A program made the position numbers and the translations under genes. A stretch of 64,000 bases of DNA from Flavimobilis soli (GTDB lineage: Bacteria; Actinomycetota; Actinomycetes; Actinomycetales; Cellulomonadaceae). Shown in pieces: positions 52,712 to 62,393 of this stretch. Each line of letters opens with the position of its first letter. The first letter of the stretch is position 1. The notes beneath the pieces were generated by a model. It was not told where the DNA came from, made no database searches, and saw nothing but the letters and a program-made list of their open reading frames with translations. The stretch lies in the NCBI RefSeq assembly GCF_002564025.1, contig NZ_PDJH01000001.1, forward strand, positions 1,426,001 to 1,490,000, given 5' to 3'.

Positions 52712-53319
52712 TGGTCACGGTCCGCCGCGCCCGCTCCGACGCGCACGAGCGCTCGAGGCTCGCGGAGATCTGCCTCCTCACCGGCGCTGCCGGCGGCGAC
52801 GCGACCGACCTCCTCAGCGATCCGACGCTCCTCACCGACGCATACCTCACGCCCTACCTCGAGCGTGAGCCCGACCTCTGCCTCGTTCTCGCCGACGAGG
52901 CCGACGTCCCCGTCGGCTATGCGATCGGCACCGCCGACACCGCGGCCTTCGAGCAGTGGTGCACGGCGCAGTGGTGGCCGAGCGTCCGCGCCCGCAGCAC
53001 CGGCCGCACGAGCCCCCCGCGCTCCGACCTCGAGCGACACCTCGTCGACCGGCTCGCCGACCGCGTGCCGAAGGACCCGCAGCTGCTCGAGCGGTTCCCC
53101 GCGCACCTGCACATCGACCTGCTGCCCGTCGCCCAGGGAGGCGGCAACGGCCGCCGGCTCATCACAGCGCTCCTCGACGCGCTCCGTGCGGCCGGCGCGC
53201 ACGGCGTCCACCTCGGCGTGGACCCCGCCAACGAGCGCGCGCTCGGCTTCTACCGCCACCTCGGCTTCGAGGTCGTCCCCGAGGCGAAGGGCCTCGTGCT
53301 CGGCCTGGCCCTGAGATGA
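52711..53319 (+). CDS. GNAT family N-acetyltransferase
   Basis: 202 residues. The C-terminal acetyl-CoA fold reads LHIDLLPVAQGGGNGRRLITALLDALRAAGAHGVHLGVDPANERALGFYRHLGFEVV, with a modified Q/R-x-x-G-x-G/A loop (QGGGNG). A middle insertion (about 60-125) carries two Trp. ATG at 52711 overlaps the LytR_C stop (TGATG). Substrate unknown. Confidence 0.85.
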   Translation: MVTVRRARSDAHERSRLAEICLLTGAAGGDATDLLSDPTLLTDAYLTPYLEREPDLCLVLADEADVPVGYAIGTADTAAFEQWCTAQWWPSVRARSTGRTSPPRSDLERHLVDRLADRVPKDPQLLERFPAHLHIDLLPVAQGGGNGRRLITALLDALRAAGAHGVHLGVDPANERALGFYRHLGFEVVPEAKGLVLGLALR

Positions 53320-53321
53320 CG

Positions 53322-53351
53322 GACGCCGCCGCCCCGGAGGGCGACGGCGTC
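53322..53351. terminator. convergent terminator between GNAT and NCS2 genes
   Basis: 12-bp stem with one mismatch (53322-53333 with 53340-53351) and CCGGAG loop. Confidence 0.65.
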
Positions 53352-53383
53352 CCGTCAGCGCAGGCCTGAGGTCCGAGCGGAGG

Positions 53384-54724
53384 TCAGTCGAGGACCGCGT
53401 CCGGGACGGACGTCGGGCTCGCCGGCTCCGCCGTCGTACCGCGCAGGCGGGAGACCGCCCGCATGAGGTGGTAGAGGACGATCGCGGCGATCGCGCCCGA
53501 CGCGATGCCGCCGATCGTCACGCTACCGATCGTGAACGTGTAGTCCGCGATGCCCATGATGAGCGCGACCGCCGTCGGCGTGAGGTTCACCGGATCGGAG
53601 AAGTCGACCTTGTTCTGCACCCAGATGCGCGCACCGAGCAGGCCGATCATGCCGTAGAGCACGGTGCCCGCACCGCCGAGGACGCCCGCGGGCATCGCCT
53701 GGATGACCGCGCCGACCTTCGGGGAGAACGCGAGGAGCAGCGCCGTCGCACCCGCGACCCAGTACACCGCCGTCGAGTAGACGCGCGTGGCCGCCATGAC
53801 GCCGATGTTCTCGGCGTACGTCGTCGTGCCCGAGCCGCCGCCCGCACCGGCGAGCACCGTCGCGACACCGTCCGCGACGAGCGCCTTGCCGACCTTGTCA
53901 TCGAGGTTCTGCCCCGTCATCGCGGCGACCGACTTCACGTGGCCGATGTTCTCGGCGACCAGGACGAGCACGACCGGCACGAACATGACGAGCAGCCCCG
54001 GGTCGAACGTCGGGGCCGTGAAGTGCGGCAGGCCGAAGACCGGGGCGTCGGAGACGCCAGCGAAGCTGATCTCGTCGCGGAACCACGCGACGACATACCC
54101 GACCGCGACGCCCACGAGGATCGACAGGCGGCCGAGGATGCCGTGGAACAGCACCGCGGTCAGGGCGATCGCGAGCACGACGACGAGGCCCGTCACCGGT
54201 GCGGCCCTGAACCCGGACGTGCAGGACTGGACGATCTCGCCGTCGACCACCGACTGCTGGCACTGGCCCCACGCCGCGGTCGCGAGGTTGAGGCCGATGA
54301 GCGCGACGATGGCACCGTTGACGACGGGCGGCATGAGCGCGTTGATCCAGCGGACGCCGGCCACGTGACCGATGACGCCGACCACGATGAGCGCGGCACC
54401 CGTGAAGACGACGCCGCCGAGGGCGTCGGACACCGTCGCAGCAGCCGCGAACGGGGCGAGGAACGCAAAGCTCGAGCCGAGGTAGCTCGGCAGCGTGTTG
54501 CGGTTGATCAGCAGGAAGAGGAACGTGCCGATCGCGGAGAAGAACAGCGTCGTCGTCGCGGGGAGGCCCGTGATGAGCGGCACGATGAGCGTCGCACCCG
54601 ACATGGCGACGACGTGCTGCATCCCCAGCCCGATCGTGCGCGGCCAGGTGAGGCGCTCGAGCGGCGCCACCGCCTCACCGGACCTCACTGTCGTCCCGTC
54701 ACCGTGCAGTGTCCACAGAGGCAT
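53384..54724 (-). CDS. uracil/xanthine permease (NCS2 family)
   Basis: 446 residues, about 14 transmembrane helices. Substrate-site motifs are GLGMQHVVAMSGATLIVPLITGL, AENIGHVKSVAAMTGQ and GGSGTTTYAENIGVMAATRVYS. The pattern is closest to UraA-type uracil:H+ symporters. ATG at 54724. Monocistronic. Confidence 0.88.
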   Translation of the reverse strand: MPLWTLHGDGTTVRSGEAVAPLERLTWPRTIGLGMQHVVAMSGATLIVPLITGLPATTTLFFSAIGTFLFLLINRNTLPSYLGSSFAFLAPFAAAATVSDALGGVVFTGAALIVVGVIGHVAGVRWINALMPPVVNGAIVALIGLNLATAAWGQCQQSVVDGEIVQSCTSGFRAAPVTGLVVVLAIALTAVLFHGILGRLSILVGVAVGYVVAWFRDEISFAGVSDAPVFGLPHFTAPTFDPGLLVMFVPVVLVLVAENIGHVKSVAAMTGQNLDDKVGKALVADGVATVLAGAGGGSGTTTYAENIGVMAATRVYSTAVYWVAGATALLLAFSPKVGAVIQAMPAGVLGGAGTVLYGMIGLLGARIWVQNKVDFSDPVNLTPTAVALIMGIADYTFTIGSVTIGGIASGAIAAIVLYHLMRAVSRLRGTTAEPASPTSVPDAVLD

Positions 54725-54807
54725 GCGTCTTCCCGTCTCGAGAGCGGATGGCGCCCGGCCGCGCCGGAGGAATGCTACCCCCGGGCCGGGTCGCCGTCCC
54801 GGGTGGT

Positions 54808-56193
54808 TCAGGCGCAGCCGTGGACCGTCGCGGCGATGCGGTCCGCCGTCGCGCGTGCCTTTTCCCGCGCCTTCGCGGTCGTGAGCTTGTTCGCGATCAC
54901 GGAGAACGCCTTGAGCCGCCCGTCCTCGCCGACCGTGTAGCCCGACAGGGCGGTTTCCCAGTCGAGGGTCCCGGTCTTGGCGACGACCGCGCCGCGCGCG
55001 CAGCTCGCCTTGCCCGTGAACCGGGACATGAGGGTTCCGGTGCGTCCGGCGACGGGGAGCGACCAGTCCTCGTAGAGGATCGCACGCAGCTCCGCGCGCT
55101 CGGGCTGCGCGGCGACGCGCAGGAGGCTGACGACGGCGGCCGGCGTGATCCTGTTGCCCGTCGAGAGGCCGGAGCCGTCAGCCAGGACGGTGCGGCCGAG
55201 GTCGACGCCGAGCCGGCGCATCACCTTGGTCGTCCCCTTGACCCCGCCGGCGAAGGTCGGTCGGTAGCCCTCCGACCGGGCGACGTGACGCGAGAGGACC
55301 TCGGCGACCTGGTTGTCGGAGCCGAGGAGCATGCGCTTGACCAGGGCGTGGACGGTCTCGGACTCGACGCGCGCGACGACGCGGCCCTTCGGGGGCGCGG
55401 CCTTGACGCCCTTGTAGCGCACGACCCAGCCTGACCCGAGGCTCTTGTCGAGCCGTTTCGCGAAGTACCTCGCGGCCGACGCCGCCGAGTCGGTCTTGCG
55501 GACGGTCGTGCGCGCGGTGCCGCGCACGGGCTGGATCGTGCCGAGCCCGTAGCCACCCTGACGCCACGTGCTGAGCTTGGTGGGCCCCGCGAAGATCGAG
55601 TCGTCGATCCGCACGTAGACGACCTTGCGGAGCTTGCCCTTGAGCTTGGTGCGGGCGGGCTGCTTGGCCTTGAGCGCGGCCGCGGTCTGACGGGCGAGCT
55701 GCTTGAGCTTCGCGTTCGTCATGCGCGGGTCCCCACCCGAGACGAAGGTGACGGTCCGCGAGCGCCCGGACCGCTCCACGGTGGTCGGGAAGGTCTTCTC
55801 GGTGCCCAGCGAGCTCAGGGCGGCTGCGCCGGTGAACAGCTTGGTCGTCGAGGCGGCGATGCGCGGGGTGCCTGGCTTGGACGAGTAGATGGTGCGGCCG
55901 CTCGCGACGTCGGTGATGCGCACGGAGGCTGCGGCGCCGAGACCGCCCTTGTCGACGAGCTTCGCGACGTCGGCCTTGACGGTCGCGCGCACCTCGCTCT
56001 CGGAGGGGCGTGGCGGCGCGGGCGCGAGCCCGTTGCCGGTGTTGTCGTCGGTGGGGGTGGGCGCGGGCTCGACGACGGGCCAGATCGCGGCGTCAGCGGT
56101 CCCGGTGCCTGGGGCACCGCCGAGGACGAGCGCGGCGGCGAGCGCCAGTGCGGCCCGGCGACGGGCGGGGCGGGCGACCAGGGGCTCGTTCAC
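54808..56193 (-). CDS. dacB: D-alanyl-D-alanine carboxypeptidase/endopeptidase (PBP4 type)
   Basis: 461 residues. Signal peptide (GTADA|A), linker, then a class C PBP with ASTTKLF (SxxK, about residue 119), SDNQVAE (SxN) and AKTGTLDWE (KTG), all three motifs intact. Trims peptidoglycan peptides outside the membrane. GTG at 56193, 6 nt after TATCGT (56200-56205), so leaderless; the longer frame upstream is Arg-rich and non-coding. Just downstream of a TPR gene on the same strand. Confidence 0.9.
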   Translation of the reverse strand: MNEPLVARPARRRAALALAAALVLGGAPGTGTADAAIWPVVEPAPTPTDDNTGNGLAPAPPRPSESEVRATVKADVAKLVDKGGLGAAASVRITDVASGRTIYSSKPGTPRIAASTTKLFTGAAALSSLGTEKTFPTTVERSGRSRTVTFVSGGDPRMTNAKLKQLARQTAAALKAKQPARTKLKGKLRKVVYVRIDDSIFAGPTKLSTWRQGGYGLGTIQPVRGTARTTVRKTDSAASAARYFAKRLDKSLGSGWVVRYKGVKAAPPKGRVVARVESETVHALVKRMLLGSDNQVAEVLSRHVARSEGYRPTFAGGVKGTTKVMRRLGVDLGRTVLADGSGLSTGNRITPAAVVSLLRVAAQPERAELRAILYEDWSLPVAGRTGTLMSRFTGKASCARGAVVAKTGTLDWETALSGYTVGEDGRLKAFSVIANKLTTAKAREKARATADRIAATVHGCA

Positions 56194-56246
56194 ACGTCGA
56201 CGATACCTGCGCCCCGGGGCGGGGCCGAGGCCGCGCCGACGGCCGG

Positions 56247-57020
56247 TCAGGTGTAGCCGTGCCGCTCCAGGAGGTTCGCCGCAACCTCGTCGCCGCGCTC
56301 TGCTGCGCGGTGCCATGCGCGGCGGGCGGCCTCGAGGTCGCCGTTGTCGCACCAGAGCGACCCGAGGTTCGTCAGGGCGTGGACGTCGCCCTGCTCGGCG
56401 GCGACGAGCAGGAGCGCCTCTGCGTCGTCGGTTCGCTCGGCCTCCCCGAGGAGGAGCGCCATCGTGACCGCGACCTGGTGCTCGCCCGCTGTCCAGTGCC
56501 GGTCGAGGATCTCGAGGCCCTCGTACGTCGGTGTCGTCTCTCGCAGGGCGTACTCGACCGCCGACTCCCAGCTCGTCGCGACCGACTCGTCGATGATGCG
56601 GTCCGCGTCTGCCGACATGCCCAGGAGCCGCAGCACGCGCGCGAGCCTGACCGGCGTCTCCGGGAGCTCGAGCGCCCGCGCGTAGTGGAGCGCCGCCGCC
56701 TGGTGCTCGCCGCACGCCTCGAAGATCTGTGCCGCCATGAACGCGCCCTTGGCGTCACCGTGCTCCGAGGCGGTGACGAAGCCCTGCCGCGCGCGGTCGA
56801 CGTCGCCGCACTCGTGGTGCAGGAGCGCAAGGTTGTAGACGGCCTCGACGACCCCCGCCGCGATGGCCTTCTCGTAGAACGGGACCGCTGCCGCGTCGCA
56901 CCCGAGCGCGCGCAGGTCGTTCGCGATGTTGAAGAACTCCTCGGGGTGCTCCGAGGAGACGCGACCGAGCGCGACGCGGATGTCTTCCGCCGCGTCCAGA
57001 CCGTCGTTCTCGCTGCCCAT
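56247..57020 (-). CDS. TPR/Sel1-like repeat protein
   Basis: 257 residues, helical repeats such as AVYNLALLHHECGDVDRARQGFVTASEHGDAKGAFMAAQIFEACGEHQAA. No signal peptide or membrane segment. ATG at 57020; CATGCT 6 nt upstream gives a weak leaderless fit. Probably a cytosolic scaffold; partner unknown. Confidence 0.75.
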   Translation of the reverse strand: MGSENDGLDAAEDIRVALGRVSSEHPEEFFNIANDLRALGCDAAAVPFYEKAIAAGVVEAVYNLALLHHECGDVDRARQGFVTASEHGDAKGAFMAAQIFEACGEHQAAALHYARALELPETPVRLARVLRLLGMSADADRIIDESVATSWESAVEYALRETTPTYEGLEILDRHWTAGEHQVAVTMALLLGEAERTDDAEALLLVAAEQGDVHALTNLGSLWCDNGDLEAARRAWHRAAERGDEVAANLLERHGYT

Positions 57021-57277
57021 TTCTGGAGCATGACAACGCCGTGAGGTGGCAGCAACAGCAACCACCCCGTGCGGCTACGACGTCGCCCCGAGGATCGCCC
57101 GCGGGGTGTTTGCGCTCGCCCGGGACGTCCCGCTCACCTGGGGGTTCTCACCAGATGGTCGCCACAGTCGCCAAATTCGCCCATTTCCGACAGTCTGTGT
57201 GGAATCGCTGCACGGCCGTCGCACCCGACGTCCGGTCCGCCCCCTCGCCGCAACACCGATGCGCCTAGGAGCCACTC

Positions 57278-58606
57278 GTGCCGACCCCCCACCGCACCCG
57301 CAACCGTCGCCGCCAGCGACTCGTCACCGCGACCGTCCTGGTCGCGGGGATCGCGGCGTCGAGCGTCGGGGTCACCGCACTCTTCGCACCGGCCGCCGAG
57401 CAGAGCGACGTCGCCGAGCTGTTCCCGCCCGACCCGCGGCCGGGGGTCGACGACGGCAGCCGCCTGTCGCTCACAGGTCGTTCCGAGGCACGGCTCCCTG
57501 TGGACGCCGCGGTCTCCACCCCGCTGCTCACGACTCCCGAGCAGGCGTCCCCGTCGGCAGCGCCCCTGTTCGCACGCCTCGGGCGTCCGTGGCGCCCGCT
57601 GCGCCAGTGGAGCCCCCCAACCGGGCCGACCATCACCCCCACCCCCCAGGGGACGACGCCACCGCCGACCGGCACGCCCACGACGAGCCCGACGGCGCCG
57701 CCGACGTCCGCGCCTGCACCCACCACGAGCCCTGACCCGTCGGTGACCCCGACCCCGGTACGCACGACGCAACCGCCCCAGTCGCCCACCCCGAAGACGG
57801 CACCCCCGACGACGACGGCACCCAAGCCCCCGACCGTCACCCGTCCCGACGACACCAGCACCGGCGTGCCCGCAGGCAAGAAGCTCAAGGTCCACGACGG
57901 CGACCTCACCGTCACGGAGCGCGGAGCGGTCATCGACGGCCTCGACGTCCGCGGGGCGATCAAGGTCCGCGCGGACGACGTCACGATCAAGAACACGATC
58001 GTGCGCGGCCGCCCGGTCTCCTCGATCCTCCACCTCGTGCAGGCTGACGGTGTCACCGGCACGAAGATCGTCGACACCGAGATCTTCGCGGAGCACCCGT
58101 CCCCGTACGTGATGGGCGTGCTGGGCTCGGGCTTCACGCTCGAGCGGGTCAACATCCACACGGTGATCGACCAGGTCACGGTCCTCGGTGACGACGTGAC
58201 GATCAAGAGCTCCTGGCTCCACGACAACCTGTTCTACGCGAACGACCCGAACCACGGTGGCGGGCCGTCGCACGACGACAACATCCAGGTCCAGGTCGGC
58301 TCCAACCTGCGCGTGACGGGCAGCCGGCTCGAGGGATCCAGCAGCGCCGCGATCATGATCACGCAGGGCCGCGGCAAGGTCTCCGACATGATCGTGGAGA
58401 ACAGCTGGATCGACGGCGGTTCGTGCTCCGTGAACATCGCGGAGTCGAAGCAGGGCCCGCTGCGCGGGCTCACGTTCCGCAACAACGTCTTCGGCACCTC
58501 CACCCGGCACCCGTACTGCGCACTGCTCGTCCCGCCGACGACCACGGTCACGCAGGCCGGCAACGCGTTCGTCGACGGGGCTGCTTTCCGCGTCTCGAAG
58601 GGCTAA
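57278..58606 (+). CDS. secreted right-handed beta-helix protein 1
   Basis: 442 residues. Signal/membrane helix (about 13-38), Pro/Thr-rich linker of about 75 residues (110-195), then a parallel beta-helix (about 200-440) with repeated coils: KLKVHDGDLTVTERGAVIDG, IKVRADDVTIKNTIVRG. The strongly conserved block DPNHGGGPSHDDNIQVQ...SSSAAIMITQGRGKVS may hold an active or metal site (pectate-lyase-like fold). GTG at 57278 with AGGAG. Substrate, probably a polysaccharide, is unproven. Confidence 0.78.
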   Translation: MPTPHRTRNRRRQRLVTATVLVAGIAASSVGVTALFAPAAEQSDVAELFPPDPRPGVDDGSRLSLTGRSEARLPVDAAVSTPLLTTPEQASPSAAPLFARLGRPWRPLRQWSPPTGPTITPTPQGTTPPPTGTPTTSPTAPPTSAPAPTTSPDPSVTPTPVRTTQPPQSPTPKTAPPTTTAPKPPTVTRPDDTSTGVPAGKKLKVHDGDLTVTERGAVIDGLDVRGAIKVRADDVTIKNTIVRGRPVSSILHLVQADGVTGTKIVDTEIFAEHPSPYVMGVLGSGFTLERVNIHTVIDQVTVLGDDVTIKSSWLHDNLFYANDPNHGGGPSHDDNIQVQVGSNLRVTGSRLEGSSSAAIMITQGRGKVSDMIVENSWIDGGSCSVNIAESKQGPLRGLTFRNNVFGTSTRHPYCALLVPPTTTVTQAGNAFVDGAAFRVSKG

Positions 58607-58788
58607 AGCACCCGCTCCACCCTGCCGATCTGGGTGGTATGCGTCACTTTTCGCCCGATGCGGCTCCGCTGACCAGCGGCCCTGCACGTGTGACGCGCGC
58701 CCCAGGCCAGGACGGTTCCCGCGCAGCGACCCCCCGGGTCACCCTGGAGGTATCCCAAAACGGGCATATTCCCCACCGAGGAGCCTCT

Positions 58789-60084
58789 GTGCACACCCCC
58801 GAACGCACACCCGCCCCCCGTGCCGTCCGCACCCTGATCGCTTCGACCGTCGCCGCCGTGGTCGCCCTGTCCGGCCTCGCCGTGATCGCCCCCGCCGCGA
58901 CCGCAGCCAGCTCGACCCCCGAGAGCATGAGCCAGCGCGTCGCCAAGAAGAAGGTGAGCACCTACAAGGCCGTCAAGGCCAAGCGCACGCTCGGCAGCGC
59001 CAAGGGCACGCCCCTCAAGGCCGGCAAGGCGACCACCAAGAAGATCAAGCGCCACGCCCAGGTCCCCGCGAAGACGACGTCGCTCGTCGTCAAGGTGACC
59101 GTCCGCGGCGCCAAGAAGCCGGGCACGCTCCAGCTCTGGACGCCTGGCAAGGCCAAGGTCGAGCGCACGGTCGTGAAGTACGGCAAGGGCACGACCACCG
59201 ACAAGGTCCGCGTCACGACGTCGGCCAGCGGCAAGATCCGCCTCAAGGCCAGCACCAAGGTGCGCGTCAAGCTCAGCACCGTCGGCTTCAAGAAGCGCAC
59301 GGGCAAGCCGAACGCGAGCAACACCGGCGTCCCCGCGAGCAAGAAGAAGAAGCTCAAGGTCCACAACCGCGACCTCGTCATCACGAAGAACGGCACCGTC
59401 ATCGACGGCTACGACATCCGCGGCGTCGTGAAGATCCGCGCGAACGACGTCACGATCAAGAACTCGATCGTGCGCGGCGGCGCTCGCGCCAAGTCGATCA
59501 CCCACCTCGTCCAGGTCGCCGACAACGCCCGCCGCGCGACGATCGTCGACAGTGAGATCGCCGCGGCCAACCCGTCGCCGTACGTCATGGGCGTCGTCGG
59601 TGCGCGCTTCACCCTGCTGCGCACCAACATCCACCGCGTGATCGACCAGGTGACGATCATCGGCCCGGACGTCCTCATCGAGGACTCGTGGCTGCACGGC
59701 AACCTGTACTACGCGAACGACCCCAACCACGGGGGCGGCCCGTCGCACGACGACAACATCCAGATCCAGCAGGGCACCAACCTGCGCGTGACCGGCAGCC
59801 GCCTCGAGGGATCGAGCAGCGCCGCGGTCATGATCACCCAGGGGCGCGGCAAGGTCTCCAACGCCCGCTTCGAGGGCAACTGGATCAACAACGGCTCGTG
59901 CTCCGTGAACATCACTCGGAGCAAGTTCGGCCCGCTGCAGAAGGTCGCCGTCACCGGCAACTCGTTCGGCACCGGGACGCGTCACCAGTACTGCGGCATC
60001 ATCATGCCGTCGGGCACGAACCTCACGCAGGCGCGCAACTCGTTCACCGACAACCACGCGTTCCGCATCAGCCGCGGCTCCTGA
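58789..60084 (+). CDS. secreted right-handed beta-helix protein 2
   Basis: 431 residues. Signal peptide (ATA|A near residue 40), then a Lys-rich beta-sandwich (about 50-170: KVSTYKAVKAKRTLGSAKG, TSLVVKVTVRGAKKPGTLQL), then a beta-helix (about 185-430) highly similar to protein 1, including DPNHGGGPSHDDNIQIQ and MITQGRGKVSNARFEGNWI. GTG at 58789 with GAGGAG. Tandem duplication followed by swap of the N-terminal module is the simplest history. Convergent with the GH13 gene (15 nt). Confidence 0.78.
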   Translation: MHTPERTPAPRAVRTLIASTVAAVVALSGLAVIAPAATAASSTPESMSQRVAKKKVSTYKAVKAKRTLGSAKGTPLKAGKATTKKIKRHAQVPAKTTSLVVKVTVRGAKKPGTLQLWTPGKAKVERTVVKYGKGTTTDKVRVTTSASGKIRLKASTKVRVKLSTVGFKKRTGKPNASNTGVPASKKKKLKVHNRDLVITKNGTVIDGYDIRGVVKIRANDVTIKNSIVRGGARAKSITHLVQVADNARRATIVDSEIAAANPSPYVMGVVGARFTLLRTNIHRVIDQVTIIGPDVLIEDSWLHGNLYYANDPNHGGGPSHDDNIQIQQGTNLRVTGSRLEGSSSAAVMITQGRGKVSNARFEGNWINNGSCSVNITRSKFGPLQKVAVTGNSFGTGTRHQYCGIIMPSGTNLTQARNSFTDNHAFRISRGS

Positions 60085-60099
60085 CGAGCCCGCAGCGCA

Positions 60100-61773
60100 T
60101 CACCGCACGACGGCGGCCGACTCCCCCGGGAGGAGGCCGCCGTCTGTCGTGCTGCTCGCGACGAGGACCTCGCCTGCGGGCAGCGCGACCGGCTCCTCCG
60201 AGAGGTTCACGACGACCGTGAGGGTGCTCCCGCCGTCGGCCTGACGGCGCAGCACGAGCACGTCCGGCCCCTCCTGCTCCCACACGACGGTCCCGCCGCG
60301 CATCGCGGGCTCGGCGCGGCGCGCGGCGAGCACCGCGCGGCAGAGCGCGAGCATCGAGGACCGGTCGCTCTCCTGCCGCTCGACCGTGAGGTCTGCCCAC
60401 GCCTCGGGCTGCGGGAGCCAGGTCGCGACGTCGTCGGGTGCGAAGCCGAAGGGCGGGCGCACGCCCGACCACGGCAGCGGCACACGGCAGCCGTCACGGC
60501 CGCGGACGCGGCCACCGGACCGGGCGACGGCCGGGTCCTGGAGCACCTCGAGCGGCAGGTCCTCGACCTCGGGCAGGCCGAGCTCCTGGCCGGCGTACAC
60601 GTACGCGGCGCCGGGCAGCGACAGCAGCAGCACGGCCATCGCCCGCGCGCGGCGGGTGCCGCGCACGAACGCCTCGGCGTCGAGGGAGCGTGCCTGCGCG
60701 ACGTCGGGCACGTAGTCCCCGACGAGCTTCACGTCCGCGCCGTACCGCGTGACCGAGCGCGTCGTGTCGTGGTTGTCCGTGACCCACGTCGTCGGGGCGC
60801 CGACGGCGGCGTTCGCCACGATCGACTCGTCGACGGCCGCGCGCAGCGACGGCCCGTCCCAGCCCGCCTTGACGAAGCGGAAGTTGAACGCGAGGTGCAT
60901 CTCGTCGGGCCGCAGGAACGCAGCGACGACGTCGTCGGGCGCGCCCGTCTCGATGACCGCCATGCGCTCGCCGGGGTACTCGTCCATGACGCGGCGGAAC
61001 GCACGGTAGACCTCGTGCACGCCGCTCGACTCGCCCTTGGGGATGACCGGGGAGCCGTCCTCCGTGTCGGGCCACGACGTGTCCTTGATGAGCGCGTCCG
61101 AGACGTCGATCCGGAAGCCGTCGACACCGCGGTCGAGCCAGAAGCGCAGGATGCGCTCGAACTCCGCGAGGACCTCAGGGTTGCCCCAGTCGAAGTCCGG
61201 CTGCTCGGCAGCGAACAGGTGGTAGTACCACTGCCCCGGCGTTCCGTCCGGCTCGGTCACGCGCGTCCACGACGGCCCGCCGAAGACCGACTGCCAGTTG
61301 TTGGGCGGCAGCTCGCCGTTCTCACCGCGGCCGTCGACGAAGTGGAACCGGGCGCGCTCCGCGCTGCCGCGTCCGGCGGCGACGGCGGCGCGGAACCACG
61401 GGTGCTGGTCGGAGCAGTGGTTCGGGACGAGATCGATCGTCACGCGCAGGCCGCGCTCGTGCGCGGCCGCGAGGAGCGCGTCGAAGTCGTCGAGCGTGCC
61501 GAACATCGGGTCGACGTCGCAGTAGTCCGCGACGTCGTAGCCGGCGTCGACCTGGGGCGACGGGTAGAACGGCGAGAGCCACAGCGCGTCGACGCCGAGC
61601 GCGGCGACGTGGTCGAGCCGCTCGGTGATGCCGCGCAGGTCGCCCATGCCGTCACCGTCGCTGTCCGCGTACGACCGCGGGTACACCTGGTAGAAGACGG
61701 CGTCACGCCACCAGGGCGACGCCTCCTCGGAGGTGGAGCGGGCGGAGGACGACGAGGCAGGTGCAGAGCTCAC
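60100..61773 (-). CDS. GH13 alpha-glucosidase-type enzyme
   Basis: 557 residues. TIM-barrel motifs: DLVPNH (region I), GFRIDVSDAL (nucleophile Asp), AVIETG (catalytic Glu) and TWVTDNHDTTR (transition-state Asp). The first strand FYQVYPRSYADSDGDGMGDLRGI puts it with the oligo-alpha-glucosidase/trehalose synthase group. No signal peptide, so it probably works on imported oligosaccharides. GTG at 61773, 6 nt after TAGGGT (61780-61785), so leaderless. Confidence 0.9.
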   Translation of the reverse strand: MSSAPASSSSARSTSEEASPWWRDAVFYQVYPRSYADSDGDGMGDLRGITERLDHVAALGVDALWLSPFYPSPQVDAGYDVADYCDVDPMFGTLDDFDALLAAAHERGLRVTIDLVPNHCSDQHPWFRAAVAAGRGSAERARFHFVDGRGENGELPPNNWQSVFGGPSWTRVTEPDGTPGQWYYHLFAAEQPDFDWGNPEVLAEFERILRFWLDRGVDGFRIDVSDALIKDTSWPDTEDGSPVIPKGESSGVHEVYRAFRRVMDEYPGERMAVIETGAPDDVVAAFLRPDEMHLAFNFRFVKAGWDGPSLRAAVDESIVANAAVGAPTTWVTDNHDTTRSVTRYGADVKLVGDYVPDVAQARSLDAEAFVRGTRRARAMAVLLLSLPGAAYVYAGQELGLPEVEDLPLEVLQDPAVARSGGRVRGRDGCRVPLPWSGVRPPFGFAPDDVATWLPQPEAWADLTVERQESDRSSMLALCRAVLAARRAEPAMRGGTVVWEQEGPDVLVLRRQADGGSTLTVVVNLSEEPVALPAGEVLVASSTTDGGLLPGESAAVVR

Positions 61774-61819
61774 CGAGCCACCCTAGGCGAAACCGGCCCC
61801 GGGCACGTGCCACCGAGCG

Positions 61820-62257
61820 TCAGGCTGCGCGCGCCGTCAGGAGCCGGTCGGTGAGCGTCTGCATCGCGCCGCTCTCGAAGGCGGAGAGCAGCAGCCCCTC
61901 GTCGGTCTTGCCCGCGTGCAGGACGGCGGCGACCGTCCGCAGCGCAGCCGTCGCCGTCATGTCCGTCAGCTCGTCGAGGTCGGCGTCGACCACGGCGTCG
62001 GGCACCGCCCCCGGCTCGATCCCGGCCGCGCCGACGAACGGCTCGAGCGCGCCGACGAGCGCACGCGCGTCCTCGTCGAGGCGCGGTGCCGGCTGCGCCT
62101 CGTCGTCGCCCTCGTCGGGCGACGGCGCGTACCAGCCGCCCGAGGCGCCTTCGGCGCGCGCGAAAGCCGCGGCGAGCGCGTCCCAGCGCTCTACCGGCAC
62201 GCTACGAAGTGCCGCGAACAGCTCCGCGTCGCCACCCTGAGATCCCACCTGAACCAC
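61820..62257 (-). CDS. hypothetical acidic protein
   Basis: About 145 residues, Asp/Ala-rich and helical: AELFAALRSVPVERWDALAAAFARAEG, ALRTVAAVLHAGKTDEGLLLSAFESGAMQTLTDRLL. The start is uncertain: GTG at 62257 fits a promoter TACGCT (62289-62294) and a G-rich stretch upstream, while ATG at 62305 would lie upstream of that transcript. No recognised domain. Confidence 0.55.
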   Translation of the reverse strand: MVQVGSQGGDAELFAALRSVPVERWDALAAAFARAEGASGGWYAPSPDEGDDEAQPAPRLDEDARALVGALEPFVGAAGIEPGAVPDAVVDADLDELTDMTATAALRTVAAVLHAGKTDEGLLLSAFESGAMQTLTDRLLTARAA

Positions 62258-62393
62258 GTCCTGACCCCCGTCTCGAACCCCTGTGGGTCGAGCGTAGTCG
62301 CGCATGTACCGCTGCGGCTGCTGCCGTGCGGGGTAAGACCAGGGATGACGTCGTGCGCCGTCGCCGCGTCACGTGGCGGCGAGGGCGCGCCCG

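Noticed and set aside
57021-58788. Shared regulatory motif in front of both beta-helix genes
   Set aside because: Short resemblances around TTCGCCC and CATATTCCCC do not align convincingly between the two upstream regions.
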